DNA of 13,113 nucleotides from Actinomyces sp. (lineage in GTDB: Bacteria > Actinomycetota > Actinomycetes > Actinomycetales > Actinomycetaceae), in the NCBI RefSeq assembly GCF_030530635.1, contig NZ_JAUMUL010000078.1, positions 1 through 13,113 on the forward strand. The letters run 5' to 3'. Position 1 is the first letter of the stretch; each line of letters starts with the position of its first letter. Shown in pieces: positions 1-6,591 of the stretch. Below the pieces are notes generated by a model, which worked only from the letters and a program-made list of their open reading frames with translations, did no database searches and was not told the DNA's origin. A program made the position numbers and the translations under genes.

Positions 1-1117
1 CAGGCTCCAGGAGGCGGCCGGGCCGGCCGCCCGCGCCGCCCAGGACCTGGCCGAGCATCTGCGCGGCCGACTGGCCACCCGCGCCGATCCGCGTGAGGGC
101 GTGGGCCCGCAGCGCCACGCCCGCTGGGTCGCCCGCATGCTGGGGACCAGCCTGGATGCGCCGGCCGTCTACGCCTGGGCGAGTGCGCAACTGCGGGAGC
201 TGACCGCCGCCCAGGACGCGATCGCCGTCGAACTGCTGGGCGCGGGGGCTCGCTGCGCGGATCTGGACGCACATTTGCGCGCCGACAGGAGCGCGGGGCT
301 GCGGCCGGAGGAGTTCACGTCCTGGGCGCAGGAGGTCGCAGATGACGCCTGGGATAGGCTCATCGGCCCCGTGCTGGCGCCCAGCGCCGCGCTGGGGCGG
401 CCTGTCGTCGCCCTGGATGCGCCCGGTGGAGGCGTGCACTATGAGGAGCCGAATCCGGCGACCGGCCGGCCCGGCACCATGCTGCGTTCACTCGCCGTCG
501 GCGACGAGCTGCTGTGGCCGTGGGCGGAGCGCACTACCGTGCTGCACGAGACCGTCCCCGGCCACCACGCCCATTCCGGGGCGCAGGCGGTCGACGCCCG
601 CCTGACCGACTGGCAGAGGCACCTGGCCCGGGTACCCGGCTGCAACGAGGGCTGGGGCCTGTACGCGGAGGGGCTCGGCGTGGAGAACGGCCTGATCGCG
701 GATCCTGCCGACCGTTACGGGTGGCTGGCGGCCAGGCGGTGGCGGCTGGCCCGCGTGCTCATCGACCTCGGGGTGCATGCCCGGCTGCCGGTGCCGGAGG
801 ATGTGGCCGCCCTGCCCGGGGCGTCGGGCGGACCTCGGTGGGACCGACCCACCGTCGCCGCCGTGCTGCGCGCGCACACGGTCCTGGGGGAGGGCTTTCT
901 GCAATTCGAGGTGGACCGGCAGTTGGGGTGGCCCGCGCAGGGTCTGGCCTATGTGCTGGGGGAGCGGGTCTGGCTGGCCGGCCGGGAGGCCGCTCGCCGG
1001 CGCGCCGCCGCGGCGGGGCGCGACTTCGACCTGCGCGGCTTCCACGACCGCGGCATCGCGCTGGGATCGGTGGGCCTGGACCTGCTGGAGCGGGAGCTGG
1101 TGCGCTCAGGCGCATAG
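1..1117 (+). CDS. DUF885 family protein, 5' end missing
   Basis: The reading frame is open from base 2 to the TAG at 1115-1117, so the gene begins upstream of the window and the GTG at 101 is not its start. About 371 residues are visible. The C-terminal half carries the DUF885 signature: HETVPGHH (codons 545-568), then GWGLYAEGL, a variant of the family's EGWALYAE, and the ending GSVGLDLLERELV. The family is thought to be metal-dependent hydrolases or peptidases because of the HE...HH motif; the substrate is unknown. It is clearly a paralogue of the DUF885 gene at 3654-5405: the HExVPGHH block, the GW.LYAE block, an FL.FE(V/L)DR block and the LGSVGLD ending line up in order. No signal peptide can be judged because the N terminus is absent. 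The next gene on the same strand starts 130 bases downstream. Family call is secure; function is not. Confidence 0.88.
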   Translation, partial: RLQEAAGPAARAAQDLAEHLRGRLATRADPREGVGPQRHARWVARMLGTSLDAPAVYAWASAQLRELTAAQDAIAVELLGAGARCADLDAHLRADRSAGLRPEEFTSWAQEVADDAWDRLIGPVLAPSAALGRPVVALDAPGGGVHYEEPNPATGRPGTMLRSLAVGDELLWPWAERTTVLHETVPGHHAHSGAQAVDARLTDWQRHLARVPGCNEGWGLYAEGLGVENGLIADPADRYGWLAARRWRLARVLIDLGVHARLPVPEDVAALPGASGGPRWDRPTVAAVLRAHTVLGEGFLQFEVDRQLGWPAQGLAYVLGERVWLAGREAARRRAAAAGRDFDLRGFHDRGIALGSVGLDLLERELVRSGA

Positions 1118-1196
1118 TTTTGAGGCGAGGCGCGTTGGGGTGAACTGCACCGGGTTTGATGGAGGCGGTCAACGCATCGCGCTGATCGTGGCTGGT

Positions 1197-1230
1197 GGCC
1201 GGTAGAACCGTAGCGGGGGGCGGTCCGGCC
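1197..1230 (+). repeat. Bulged inverted repeat upstream of the M20 gene
   Basis: GGCCGG (1197-1202) and ACCG (1207-1210) pair with CGGT (1221-1224) and CCGGCC (1225-1230), leaving a one-sided TAGA bulge and a ten-base loop. It lies between the DUF885 stop and the candidate -10 of the M20 gene. It could end DUF885 transcription or serve as an operator. It has no T-run. Confidence 0.3.
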
Positions 1231-1234
1231 GCGG

Positions 1235-1240
1235 CACAAT
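1235..1240 (+). promoter_or_regulatory. Candidate -10 (CACAAT) for a leaderless M20 start
   Basis: CACAAT resembles the TANNNT -10 consensus except at the first base and ends seven bases before the ATG at 1248. The transcript would then begin at or next to the start codon. No Shine-Dalgarno sequence precedes this ATG, which agrees. No convincing -35 is seen. It is the weakest member of a set of similar arrangements in the window. Confidence 0.35.
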
Positions 1241-1247
1241 CGGGTGC

Positions 1248-2672
1248 ATGACCCGTCCCCTACGCGACCTCTCCCGCCCCACCACGCCCTGCTCCGCCGT
1301 GCAGGCCCGCATGGCCGAGGAGACCGCAGCCCGGGCCGCCGCCGCCGGGCCCGCCCCCGCCCTGCCCGAGGACGCCGGCGCCGCCCCGGGCCTGCGCACC
1401 GAACTGGCCGCCGTCGTCGACTCCCTGGCACCGGAGCTGGTGGCGCTGTCGCGGGACGTGCACGTCCACCCGGAGGTTGGCTACGCCGAGCACCACGCCG
1501 TCGCCGCCGTCGCCGAACTGCTGCGCACCCACGGCATCACCCCGCGTGTGGGCGTGTACGGCATGGACACGGCCCTGCGCGCGGAGATCGGTGCCGACGC
1601 CGCAGTGCACGGGGAGCAGCGGGACGACGAGGAGCAGCAGTCGCCCGGCGGCAGCCACCCCCACGCCCCGACCATGGCGATCCTGGCGGAGTACGACGCC
1701 CTGCCCGGCGTCGGCCACGGCTGCGGACACAACGTCATGTGCGCCAACTCGGTGGGTGCCTTCCTCGCCCTGGCCGAACTGGAACGCCGCCGCCCCGGGG
1801 TGCTGCCCGGCCGGGTCATCCTGCAGACTACCCCCGCCGAGGAATCGGACACCGCCAAGGAGATCCTGGCCCTGCGCGGCATGCTCGACGGCGTCGACGC
1901 CGCCATCCAGACCCACTCCTACGCCCACGACCTGGCCGACCAGACCTGGCTGGGCGTGCGCCGCATGAGCGCCGTGTACACCGGCATCCCCTCCCACGCC
2001 TCCTCCCAGCCCTTCATGGGCCGCAACGCCTTGGACGCCGTCACCCTGGCGCTGACCGGCCTGGGGCTGCTGCGCCAGCAGATACTGCCCATGGACCGGG
2101 TCCACGCCGTCGTCGACGACGGTGGGCGGGTCGCCAACGTGATCCCCGAGCGTGCCGAACTCAACCTCATGGTCCGCTCCAAGTACCCCGAGACGCTCAA
2201 AGACCTGGTGGGGCGCGTGGAGGACCTGCTGCGCGGGGCGGCGCTCATGACCGGCACGGGAGTGGAGATCATCACCGACCCCAACTCCAATGAGATGCCG
2301 GTGCGCTCCAACGGTCCGCTGCTGCAGGCCTGGGTGCGTTCCCAGCGGGAGCGCGGCCGTGACCCACTGCCCGCCGGGGTGGTGTCGGAGACCGTCGCGG
2401 CGGGCACCGACTTCGGCAACGTGTCGCTGCGCGTGCCCGGCATCCACCCGCTGATCAAGGTCACCGACCGCGACGACGTCGCCCTGCACACCCGCGAGAT
2501 GGCCGCGGCCGCCGGCTCGCCCACCGGTGACGCCGCCGCCGTCGACGGCGCCTACGGGCTTGCCGCCGTCGCCCTGGACTGGCTGCACGACGCCGATCTG
2601 CGCAACGCCGTGCGTGCCGACTTCGAGGCTGCCGGCGGCGCCGTGGACGTGGCCGGATTCTGGGAGGAGTGA
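1248..2672 (+). CDS. M20 family amidohydrolase / dipeptidase-like metallohydrolase
   Basis: A 474-residue zinc metallohydrolase of peptidase family M20, closest in motif style to the PM20D2/AbgB/amidohydrolase branch that cleaves amide bonds of N-acyl amino acids or dipeptides. Visible motifs are VHVHPEVGYAEH (about residues 71-82), AEYDALPGVGHGCGHN (147-162; typical of PM20D2-like enzymes, with metal-ligand histidines 157 and 161), TPAEE (195-199, catalytic glutamates), a histidine in QTHSYAH (223) and YTGIPSHASSQPF opening the lid/dimerisation domain. There is no signal peptide, so it is probably cytoplasmic. Oddities are an Ala/Pro-rich extension (about residues 22-48) and an acidic low-complexity insertion (about 117-140) just before the metal-binding strand. 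The ATG at 1248 has no Shine-Dalgarno but sits seven bases after a -10-like hexamer. Exact substrate cannot be told. Confidence 0.9.
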   Translation: MTRPLRDLSRPTTPCSAVQARMAEETAARAAAAGPAPALPEDAGAAPGLRTELAAVVDSLAPELVALSRDVHVHPEVGYAEHHAVAAVAELLRTHGITPRVGVYGMDTALRAEIGADAAVHGEQRDDEEQQSPGGSHPHAPTMAILAEYDALPGVGHGCGHNVMCANSVGAFLALAELERRRPGVLPGRVILQTTPAEESDTAKEILALRGMLDGVDAAIQTHSYAHDLADQTWLGVRRMSAVYTGIPSHASSQPFMGRNALDAVTLALTGLGLLRQQILPMDRVHAVVDDGGRVANVIPERAELNLMVRSKYPETLKDLVGRVEDLLRGAALMTGTGVEIITDPNSNEMPVRSNGPLLQAWVRSQRERGRDPLPAGVVSETVAAGTDFGNVSLRVPGIHPLIKVTDRDDVALHTREMAAAAGSPTGDAAAVDGAYGLAAVALDWLHDADLRNAVRADFEAAGGAVDVAGFWEE

Positions 2673-2681
2673 GTCGGATGG

Positions 2682-2701
2682 CGGCCGTTGATGAACGGCC
2701 G
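2682..2701 (+). terminator. Hairpin after the M20 gene, probable terminator
   Basis: CGGCCGTT (2682-2689), loop GATG, and AACGGCCG (2694-2701) form a perfect 8-bp stem that starts nine bases after the M20 stop. It has no following T-tract, which is common for actinobacterial terminators. It separates the M20 gene from the iron-box promoter downstream. Confidence 0.5.
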
Positions 2702-2769
2702 TGGGCTCCCGGCGGTTAGGCGGCTGTGGTGATGACGACTGCCGAGGCGGATGAGCGCACCCTGCGACC

Positions 2770-2788
2770 ATAGGCAAGGCTTGCCTTG
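2770..2788 (+). promoter_or_regulatory. DtxR/IdeR-type iron box
   Basis: These 19 bases match the consensus TWAGGTWAGSCTWACCTWA at 15 positions. Two of the mismatches are a symmetric T-to-C / A-to-G pair that keeps the dyad. The core palindrome is GCAAGGC-TT-GCCTTGC (2774-2789). It sits immediately upstream of the candidate -10 (2793-2798), where a bound Fe(II)-repressor would block RNA polymerase. Repression of the siderophore-interacting gene in iron-replete cells is inferred. Confidence 0.75.
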
Positions 2789-2792
2789 CTAC

Positions 2793-2798
2793 TACGAT
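2793..2798 (+). promoter_or_regulatory. Candidate -10 (TACGAT), leaderless start of the siderophore-interacting gene
   Basis: TACGAT fits TANNNT and is followed by six bases and then the ATG at 2805, placing transcription start at or beside the A of the ATG. No Shine-Dalgarno is present. This decides the start at 2805 over the ATG at 2751, which would lie upstream of the operator and promoter. Confidence 0.6.
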
Positions 2799-2804
2799 GT
2801 TGTC

Positions 2805-3593
2805 ATGCCCTCCGCAGACAAACGAAGAGCCCCCAGGGGCCGCCGCGGCGTAACTGGTGCCGTGCTGCGCATGCTGGGTGGACGGGACCACATCTTGACC
2901 GTCACCGAAGTGGAGCCACTGACCGCCCACGTGATGCGCATCGGATTCCACAGCCCAAGCCTGTTCGAAGATCTGCCGGAAGGGCCAGCCACCTACCTCC
3001 GCTGCTGGTTTCCAGGTCCTGTGCGCCCCGGCGTCGAACACCAGCGGGGATACACTCCCATCCTCATGCGCCGGACCACAGGTGCGCTGTCCATCGATTT
3101 CCTGCTCCATGAACCTGCCGGCCCCGCATCGAACTGGGCGCGGCATGCCGCTGCGGGTCAACGCCTCGGAGTGACGGTCTATGGGACTACACCCTTTGAG
3201 CTTCCCGACCCGGCCCCGGCAGGCATGCTGTTGATCGGCGATCCAGCCTCGCTGCCCGCACTCAACTCGATCATCGACGCCATACCGGACGAGGTCCCGA
3301 TCGAGTTGTATCTGGAGCAGTCCCACCCCCTCGATGTATCACTGCCCGTTGCAACACACCCGCAGCTGCAGCATCGGTGGGTGTCGCGCACGAGTGCGAC
3401 TTCCTTGGCGGACGCCATCGAGATTCGCGACTGGAGAGGATGGCACGTGCAGGCCCTGACTGAGGCATCCACGCTGAAACGATTGCGTCCGGTACTGAAA
3501 ACGACCATGGGGTTCCCCAAGACCCACACAACCGTGCAGGCGTATTGGGCGCAGGGGCGCGCCATGGGGCGAAGCCGGGGTGACGGCAGCTGA
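2805..3593 (+). CDS. Siderophore-interacting protein (FAD-dependent ferric-siderophore reductase)
   Basis: A 262-residue cytoplasmic flavoprotein of the SIP/ViuB family, which releases iron by reducing imported ferric siderophores. The N-terminal beta-barrel FAD domain (about residues 28-132) contains RGYTP at 81-85, the family's RxYTP flavin-binding motif. The C-terminal NAD(P)H-type domain begins at LLIGDPASLPA (142-151) and the protein ends with a YWAQGR motif like the YWRxGR of relatives. The frame is open up to an ATG at 2751, but that start would place the iron box inside the gene; the ATG at 2805 is six bases from a -10 hexamer and gives a normal family length. Sampled lines are about 58-63% G+C, somewhat lower than neighbours, possibly from transfer. 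No siderophore uptake genes are adjacent. It converges on the DUF885 gene with a 60-base gap. Confidence 0.88.
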   Translation: MPSADKRRAPRGRRGVTGAVLRMLGGRDHILTVTEVEPLTAHVMRIGFHSPSLFEDLPEGPATYLRCWFPGPVRPGVEHQRGYTPILMRRTTGALSIDFLLHEPAGPASNWARHAAAGQRLGVTVYGTTPFELPDPAPAGMLLIGDPASLPALNSIIDAIPDEVPIELYLEQSHPLDVSLPVATHPQLQHRWVSRTSATSLADAIEIRDWRGWHVQALTEASTLKRLRPVLKTTMGFPKTHTTVQAYWAQGRAMGRSRGDGS

Positions 3594-3653
3594 GACCAGC
3601 CAGGGCAGTTTTGTGCAGTCGGCGCGCCACGAGACGTATGCCGCGAAACACCT

Positions 3654-5405
3654 TCAGTTGCGCAGCGCCTCACGCATGACGTCCAGGCCCACGCTGCCCA
3701 GCCGCAGCGCCCGCATGTGGAAGTCCTTCAGGGATTCACCGCGGACCAGTGCCTCGTCGCGGGTCGCCTCCCACAGCCGCTGGCCGACCGCGTAGGAGGG
3801 CGCCTGCCCCGGAAAGCCCAGGTAGCGGTCCAGCTCGAAACGCAGGAAGGACTCCGTCATTGCCACGTTGTGACGCAGGAAGGCCCAGGCCGAGTCGGCG
3901 TCCCAGACGCCGTCGCCGACGCCGGGCAGCTCCGCCAGCTCCGGCGGGCGCCGCTTGCCCAGGTGTACGCCGATGTCCAGCACCACGCGGGCGGCCCGCA
4001 GCCGCTGGGAGTCGAGCACGCCCATGCGGTCTCCCGGGTCGTCCTGGAAGCCGAGGTCCGCCATCAGCTGCTCGGCGTACAGGGCCCAGCCCTCGCCGTG
4101 ACCACTGACCCAGCAGGCCAGACGGCGCCAGGCGTTGAGCTCGTCACGCACATAGGTCTGCATGCCGACCTGCAGGTGGTGGCCGGGCACGCCCTCGTGG
4201 AAGACGGTGGTGCGCTCCTGCCAGGCGGCGAAGGTGTCCGTTCCCTCCGGCACCGACCACCACATGCGGCCCGGCCGGGTGAAATCGTCGCTCGGACCCG
4301 TGTAATAGATGCCGCCGGTAGCCGACGGCGCGATACGGCACTCCAGGGTGCGCAGCGGGGCGGGGATGTCGAAGTGCGTACCGTCCAGCGCCGCGATGGC
4401 GTCATCCGCGGTGCGCTGCATCCATGCCTGCAGGGCGGCGGTGCCGTGGATGGTGCGCGCCGGATCGGCATTGAGCCGGTCCATGGCCTCGCGCGCGCTC
4501 ACACCCTCGCCGTACAGCCGCGCGGCGATCGCCCGCTGCTCGGCGTCGATTGCGGCCAGGCGCTCGCGGCCCCACTCGTAGGTCTCATCCAGGTCAACCA
4601 CGGCGCCCAGGAATTCGCGGCTGAAGCGGGCGTAGCGCTCGCGGCCCACGCCGTCCACCTCGCCGGCGAGCGGTGCGATCTGTTCGCCCAGGAAGTCGGC
4701 GATGCGGCCGTAGGCGGCGCGGGCCTGCGCCGAGGCGTCACGCAGCTCCGCCTGCAGTGACTCGGGCAGGGGAGTGCCGTCGGCGGTGGTGGCGGCGTCG
4801 ATGAGGGCCGTGTAGGAGCTGGAGGACTCCGCCGCCTGGGTGCGGGCCTGGCCGATGCAGGCCTCCACCTGGCGCCGGGCGGCCACGTCGCCGCGGCTCG
4901 CGGCCAGGCGCAGCGAGCCGGCGTACTCCTCCAGGGCGCGGGGCACGTCGCGCAGGCAGGCGGCGAAGTCCGCCCAGTCGGCCTCGGTGGCGGTGGGCAG
5001 GTTGTCGAACAGGTCGCGCAGGTTCTGGATGGGAGAGTCGATGTTGTCCAGGCGGCGCAGCGCCTCACCGGCGTCGGCGGACTCAATGCTGACGCCCAGT
5101 CGTTCGCGCATGGCGGCCACGGTGACCCGGTCGACCGCGTCGACCGGAGTGACCTGCTCCAGCTCGGCGAGCGTGCGCCGATCCAGGTCGGTCAGTGCAG
5201 CGAGTGCCTCGGGGGAGTAGCCGTCCAACTCGCCGCGGCGGCCGGGCAAGCCTACAGAGACAGCGAACTCGGGAGAAAGATCAACAAGGCGCTCCACGTA
5301 GCGCTCGGCCACCGCATCCACAGCGGTGGGGTGGCGGAGTGAGTCGATGCCGGGCGGGATGGCACCGGGCGTCGCGGAGGGGGTGTCGGTGGGAGACTCG
5401 GTCAT
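3654..5405 (-). CDS. DUF885 family protein, full length
   Basis: A 583-residue protein, the usual length for DUF885. The helical N-terminal two thirds precedes the conserved block HEGVPGHH (residues 403-410), then HGEGWALYAEQL (about 436-447), FLRFELDRYLGFPGQAPSY, and the ending RLGSVGLDVMREAL. It is predicted to be a metal-dependent hydrolase acting in the cytoplasm, since the N terminus is hydrophilic with no signal peptide. Its substrate is unknown; the family is often annotated as a putative peptidase. It is paralogous to the truncated gene at the left edge and lies on the opposite strand. The ATG at 5403-5405 has no Shine-Dalgarno but is six bases downstream of TAATCT, which supports a leaderless start. 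Confidence 0.9.
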   Translation of the reverse strand: MTESPTDTPSATPGAIPPGIDSLRHPTAVDAVAERYVERLVDLSPEFAVSVGLPGRRGELDGYSPEALAALTDLDRRTLAELEQVTPVDAVDRVTVAAMRERLGVSIESADAGEALRRLDNIDSPIQNLRDLFDNLPTATEADWADFAACLRDVPRALEEYAGSLRLAASRGDVAARRQVEACIGQARTQAAESSSSYTALIDAATTADGTPLPESLQAELRDASAQARAAYGRIADFLGEQIAPLAGEVDGVGRERYARFSREFLGAVVDLDETYEWGRERLAAIDAEQRAIAARLYGEGVSAREAMDRLNADPARTIHGTAALQAWMQRTADDAIAALDGTHFDIPAPLRTLECRIAPSATGGIYYTGPSDDFTRPGRMWWSVPEGTDTFAAWQERTTVFHEGVPGHHLQVGMQTYVRDELNAWRRLACWVSGHGEGWALYAEQLMADLGFQDDPGDRMGVLDSQRLRAARVVLDIGVHLGKRRPPELAELPGVGDGVWDADSAWAFLRHNVAMTESFLRFELDRYLGFPGQAPSYAVGQRLWEATRDEALVRGESLKDFHMRALRLGSVGLDVMREALRN

Positions 5406-5411
5406 GGGCTG

Positions 5412-5417
5412 AGATTA
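5412..5417 (-). promoter_or_regulatory. Candidate -10 (TAATCT) for a leaderless DUF885 start
   Basis: On the minus strand TAATCT is followed by six bases and then the ATG of the DUF885 gene, with no Shine-Dalgarno in between. The same hexamer precedes the gene at 11226. No clear -35 is visible. Confidence 0.5.
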
Positions 5418-5571
5418 GGGCATAGGGCGGCTGCGCCTGCGCCTCGACGAACTCGCGGGGAACCGCGGCGTCGCGGGTGGTGAGGTTCCGTCTGGAGCGG
5501 TGCCGTGGCGGGCAACGCTCCCGGTGACAGAGGCGAGCCGGGCGGAAAGGGCTCGGCGCCCCGGTGCTTGA

Positions 5572-5740
5572 TCAGCTGAGGGGCGCGTACTTGTCCCGCA
5601 GTCTCTGCAGGCCGGGGCCGAAGCTGCGTTCCAGGACGTCGGCGTGGCGCGCCAGCATCTCCAACTTGTACAGGTCGTGCCGCACGAACTCGGTCACGGG
5701 CACCACCAGGCCGGGATGACTGGTCCAGGCGGCGCGTGAG
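5572..5740 (-). pseudogene. 3' remnant of an unidentified gene
   Basis: The minus-strand frame ending at the TGA at 5572 gives about 50 residues that look like real protein: VVPVTEFVRHDLYKLEMLAR, then HADVLERSFGPGLQRLRDKY, then APLS. They are charged and helical, with high G+C in third positions. The upstream part of the same frame (beyond about 5740) is not protein-like and overlaps an IS256 transposase remnant in other frames. I do not recognise the family. The likely history is loss of the 5' part of a host gene by insertion and deletion involving the neighbouring insertion sequence. An alternative is a short intact gene starting at a GTG near 5703, but no ribosome binding site supports it. 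Confidence 0.45.
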
Positions 5741-5759
5741 TGCGCTCCGGCGGAGACGT

Positions 5760-5914
5760 TCGGCCAGCGCCGATCACCGCCGTGGCCTCGGCGTCCACAA
5801 GGTCCTGCAGGCCGGCCTGAAGCAGACGCCGGAAGACACCCGTCGTGTGCCAGGTCGGGGTCCGCAAGGACTTCCTGGATCAGCGTGGACACGGCAGACT
5901 TGCTTGTCGGGCAT
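5760..5914 (-). pseudogene. IS256-family transposase, 5' fragment with two frameshifts
   Basis: Reading leftward from the ATG at 5912-5914 and ignoring two single-base insertions gives an N terminus typical of IS256-family (Mutator-like) transposases: MPDK, then KSAVSTLIQEVLADPDLAHD, then GVFRRLLQAGLQDLVDAEAT, then AVIGAGR. The first insertion is the extra C after the AAG that encodes K4 and the second is an extra G in the GACGGGTG stretch. Homology stops at about 5760, where the sequence passes into an unrelated remnant; the catalytic DDE domain is missing. AGGAAGG, ten bases upstream of the ATG, is a good fossil ribosome binding site. The fragment cannot encode an active transposase. Confidence 0.65.
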
Positions 5915-5989
5915 CGTGGGTGAACCTTCCTGGTGAATCTTGGTCGAGAATCCGGGCTCCCACGATTCCCCCTACCACAGGGAACCCCT

Positions 5990-6214
5990 CGCGGGAATTG
6001 CCACCACACAACGAGACCCACCCCGGAAGGGACGAACCGCCGACCCGACCATGCGAGCCGTCGCACCCGATCCACCGTGACCGGCCGTCGCCCACCGCGA
6101 TCCACGGCGCTGTCTCCCACCCCCGCCCCTCGCGCCACGCACCGCACCTACCGGACACCCACACAACCGGCGATCCAGACACACACCAACCATCAACCCA
6201 CCCCACTCCCACAA
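5990..6214. other. Non-coding C/A-rich tract (strand-asymmetric)
   Basis: The plus strand is dominated by C and A, with few G or T, especially at 6120-6214 (runs such as CACACACCAACCATCAACCC). Open frames on either strand have no protein-like content. The tract lies between the IS256 fragment and the IS-like end at 6226, so it may be the leader of the decayed insertion sequence. A similar C/A-rich stretch precedes the related end at 11132-11155. Confidence 0.4.
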
Positions 6215-6226
6215 GCCGGAAGAACC
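6203..6226 (-). repeat. Insertion-sequence-like terminal end (leftward)
   Basis: Read on the minus strand from 6226 it is GGTTCTTCCGGCTTGTGG, then GAGTGG. It matches the right end of the element at 11132-11155 in 19 of 24 positions, and similarity resumes further in around a GGTGTGTG stretch. The element it bounds would run leftward and contain the IS256 transposase fragment. Confidence 0.45.
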
Positions 6227-6244
6227 GCCAACGGCTCTTCCGGC
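6215..6244 (+). repeat. Strong hairpin formed by two facing IS-like ends
   Basis: GCCGGAAGA (6215-6223) pairs with TCTTCCGGC (6236-6244), and CCG (6225-6227) with CGG (6232-6234), around a CCAA loop and one A-C mismatch. As DNA it equals two copies of GGYTCTTCCGGC pointing away from each other with six bases between them, as at an IS-IS junction. No T-tract follows on either strand, so a terminator role is less likely. Confidence 0.5.
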
Positions 6245-6411
6245 CCCCAAGTGCGTCGCCCCGGATTTGGCGAGCCGGCGGGGCTGTTTGACGACGTGGA
6301 GCAGTCCATGACTGACATCCCTGTTGCCTCGGACACGGCAACATACCGGAGACTCGGTCCCGCATGAATCGCCTACACGACGGCCCGACAACAACCAGCA
6401 TCTCGTATGGA

Positions 6412-6446
6412 ACCGAACTCGGCACGTAACTTCTACCGAACTCGGT
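6412..6446 (+). promoter_or_regulatory. Paired dyad operators flanking a candidate -10
   Basis: ACCGAACTCGG occurs at 6412-6422 and again at 6435-6445, start to start 23 bp. The second copy extends to ACCGA-AC-TCGGT, a perfect 5-bp inverted repeat; the first ends in C instead of T. Between them lies TAACTT (6427-6432), a possible -10. Two operator half-turns around a -10 suit a repressor site for the ABC operon. A looser related copy, ACCG-GAGA-CTCGGT, is at 6345-6358. The regulator is unknown. Confidence 0.4.
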
Positions 6447-6467
6447 GCGGCCGCACCCATGCAGGCA

Positions 6468-6498
6468 CGCGAAAATGACACCGCTGTCACAGTTCGCG
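6468..6498 (+). promoter_or_regulatory. 31-bp nested inverted repeat upstream of the ABC operon
   Basis: Outer arms CGCGAA (6468-6473) and TTCGCG (6493-6498) enclose inner arms TGACA (6476-6480) and TGTCA (6485-6489), with gaps of two and three bases and a CCGC centre. It lies 93 bases before the start of the binding-protein gene. It may be a regulator site or a hairpin in the mRNA leader. It does not match the IdeR box. Confidence 0.4.
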
Positions 6499-6591
6499 AT
6501 CGTCGACCCATCGCGCCCCACCGCCCACACCGCGCATCATGGTGGTGACTTGGCGCACAGCTGCGCCCGACATATCCCGAAAGGCATTCCC

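Noticed and set aside
101..1117. GTG at 101 as the start of the first DUF885 gene
   Set aside because: The frame is open and protein-like back to base 2, and a 338-residue product would lack much of the family's N-terminal region.
2751..2804. Longer siderophore-interacting protein starting at the ATG at 2751
   Set aside because: These 18 codons contain the iron box and the -10 hexamer; the ATG at 2805 gives the normal family length.
1260..3326. 688-codon open frame on the minus strand across the M20 gene and beyond
   Set aside because: It is the mirror of high-GC coding sequence. The translation is Gly/His/Val/Gln-rich without motifs, while the plus strand carries clear M20 and siderophore-interacting motifs.
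5845..6548. Several overlapping open frames on both strands upstream of the ABC operon
   Set aside because: Their translations reflect C/A-rich composition (Pro, Thr, His, Arg) with no motifs, and they overlap the IS fragment and regulatory dyads.
6445..6591. Longer binding protein starting upstream of 6592
   Set aside because: It would bury the lipoprotein signal peptide behind 49 polar residues and ignore the GAAAGG ribosome binding site at 6579.
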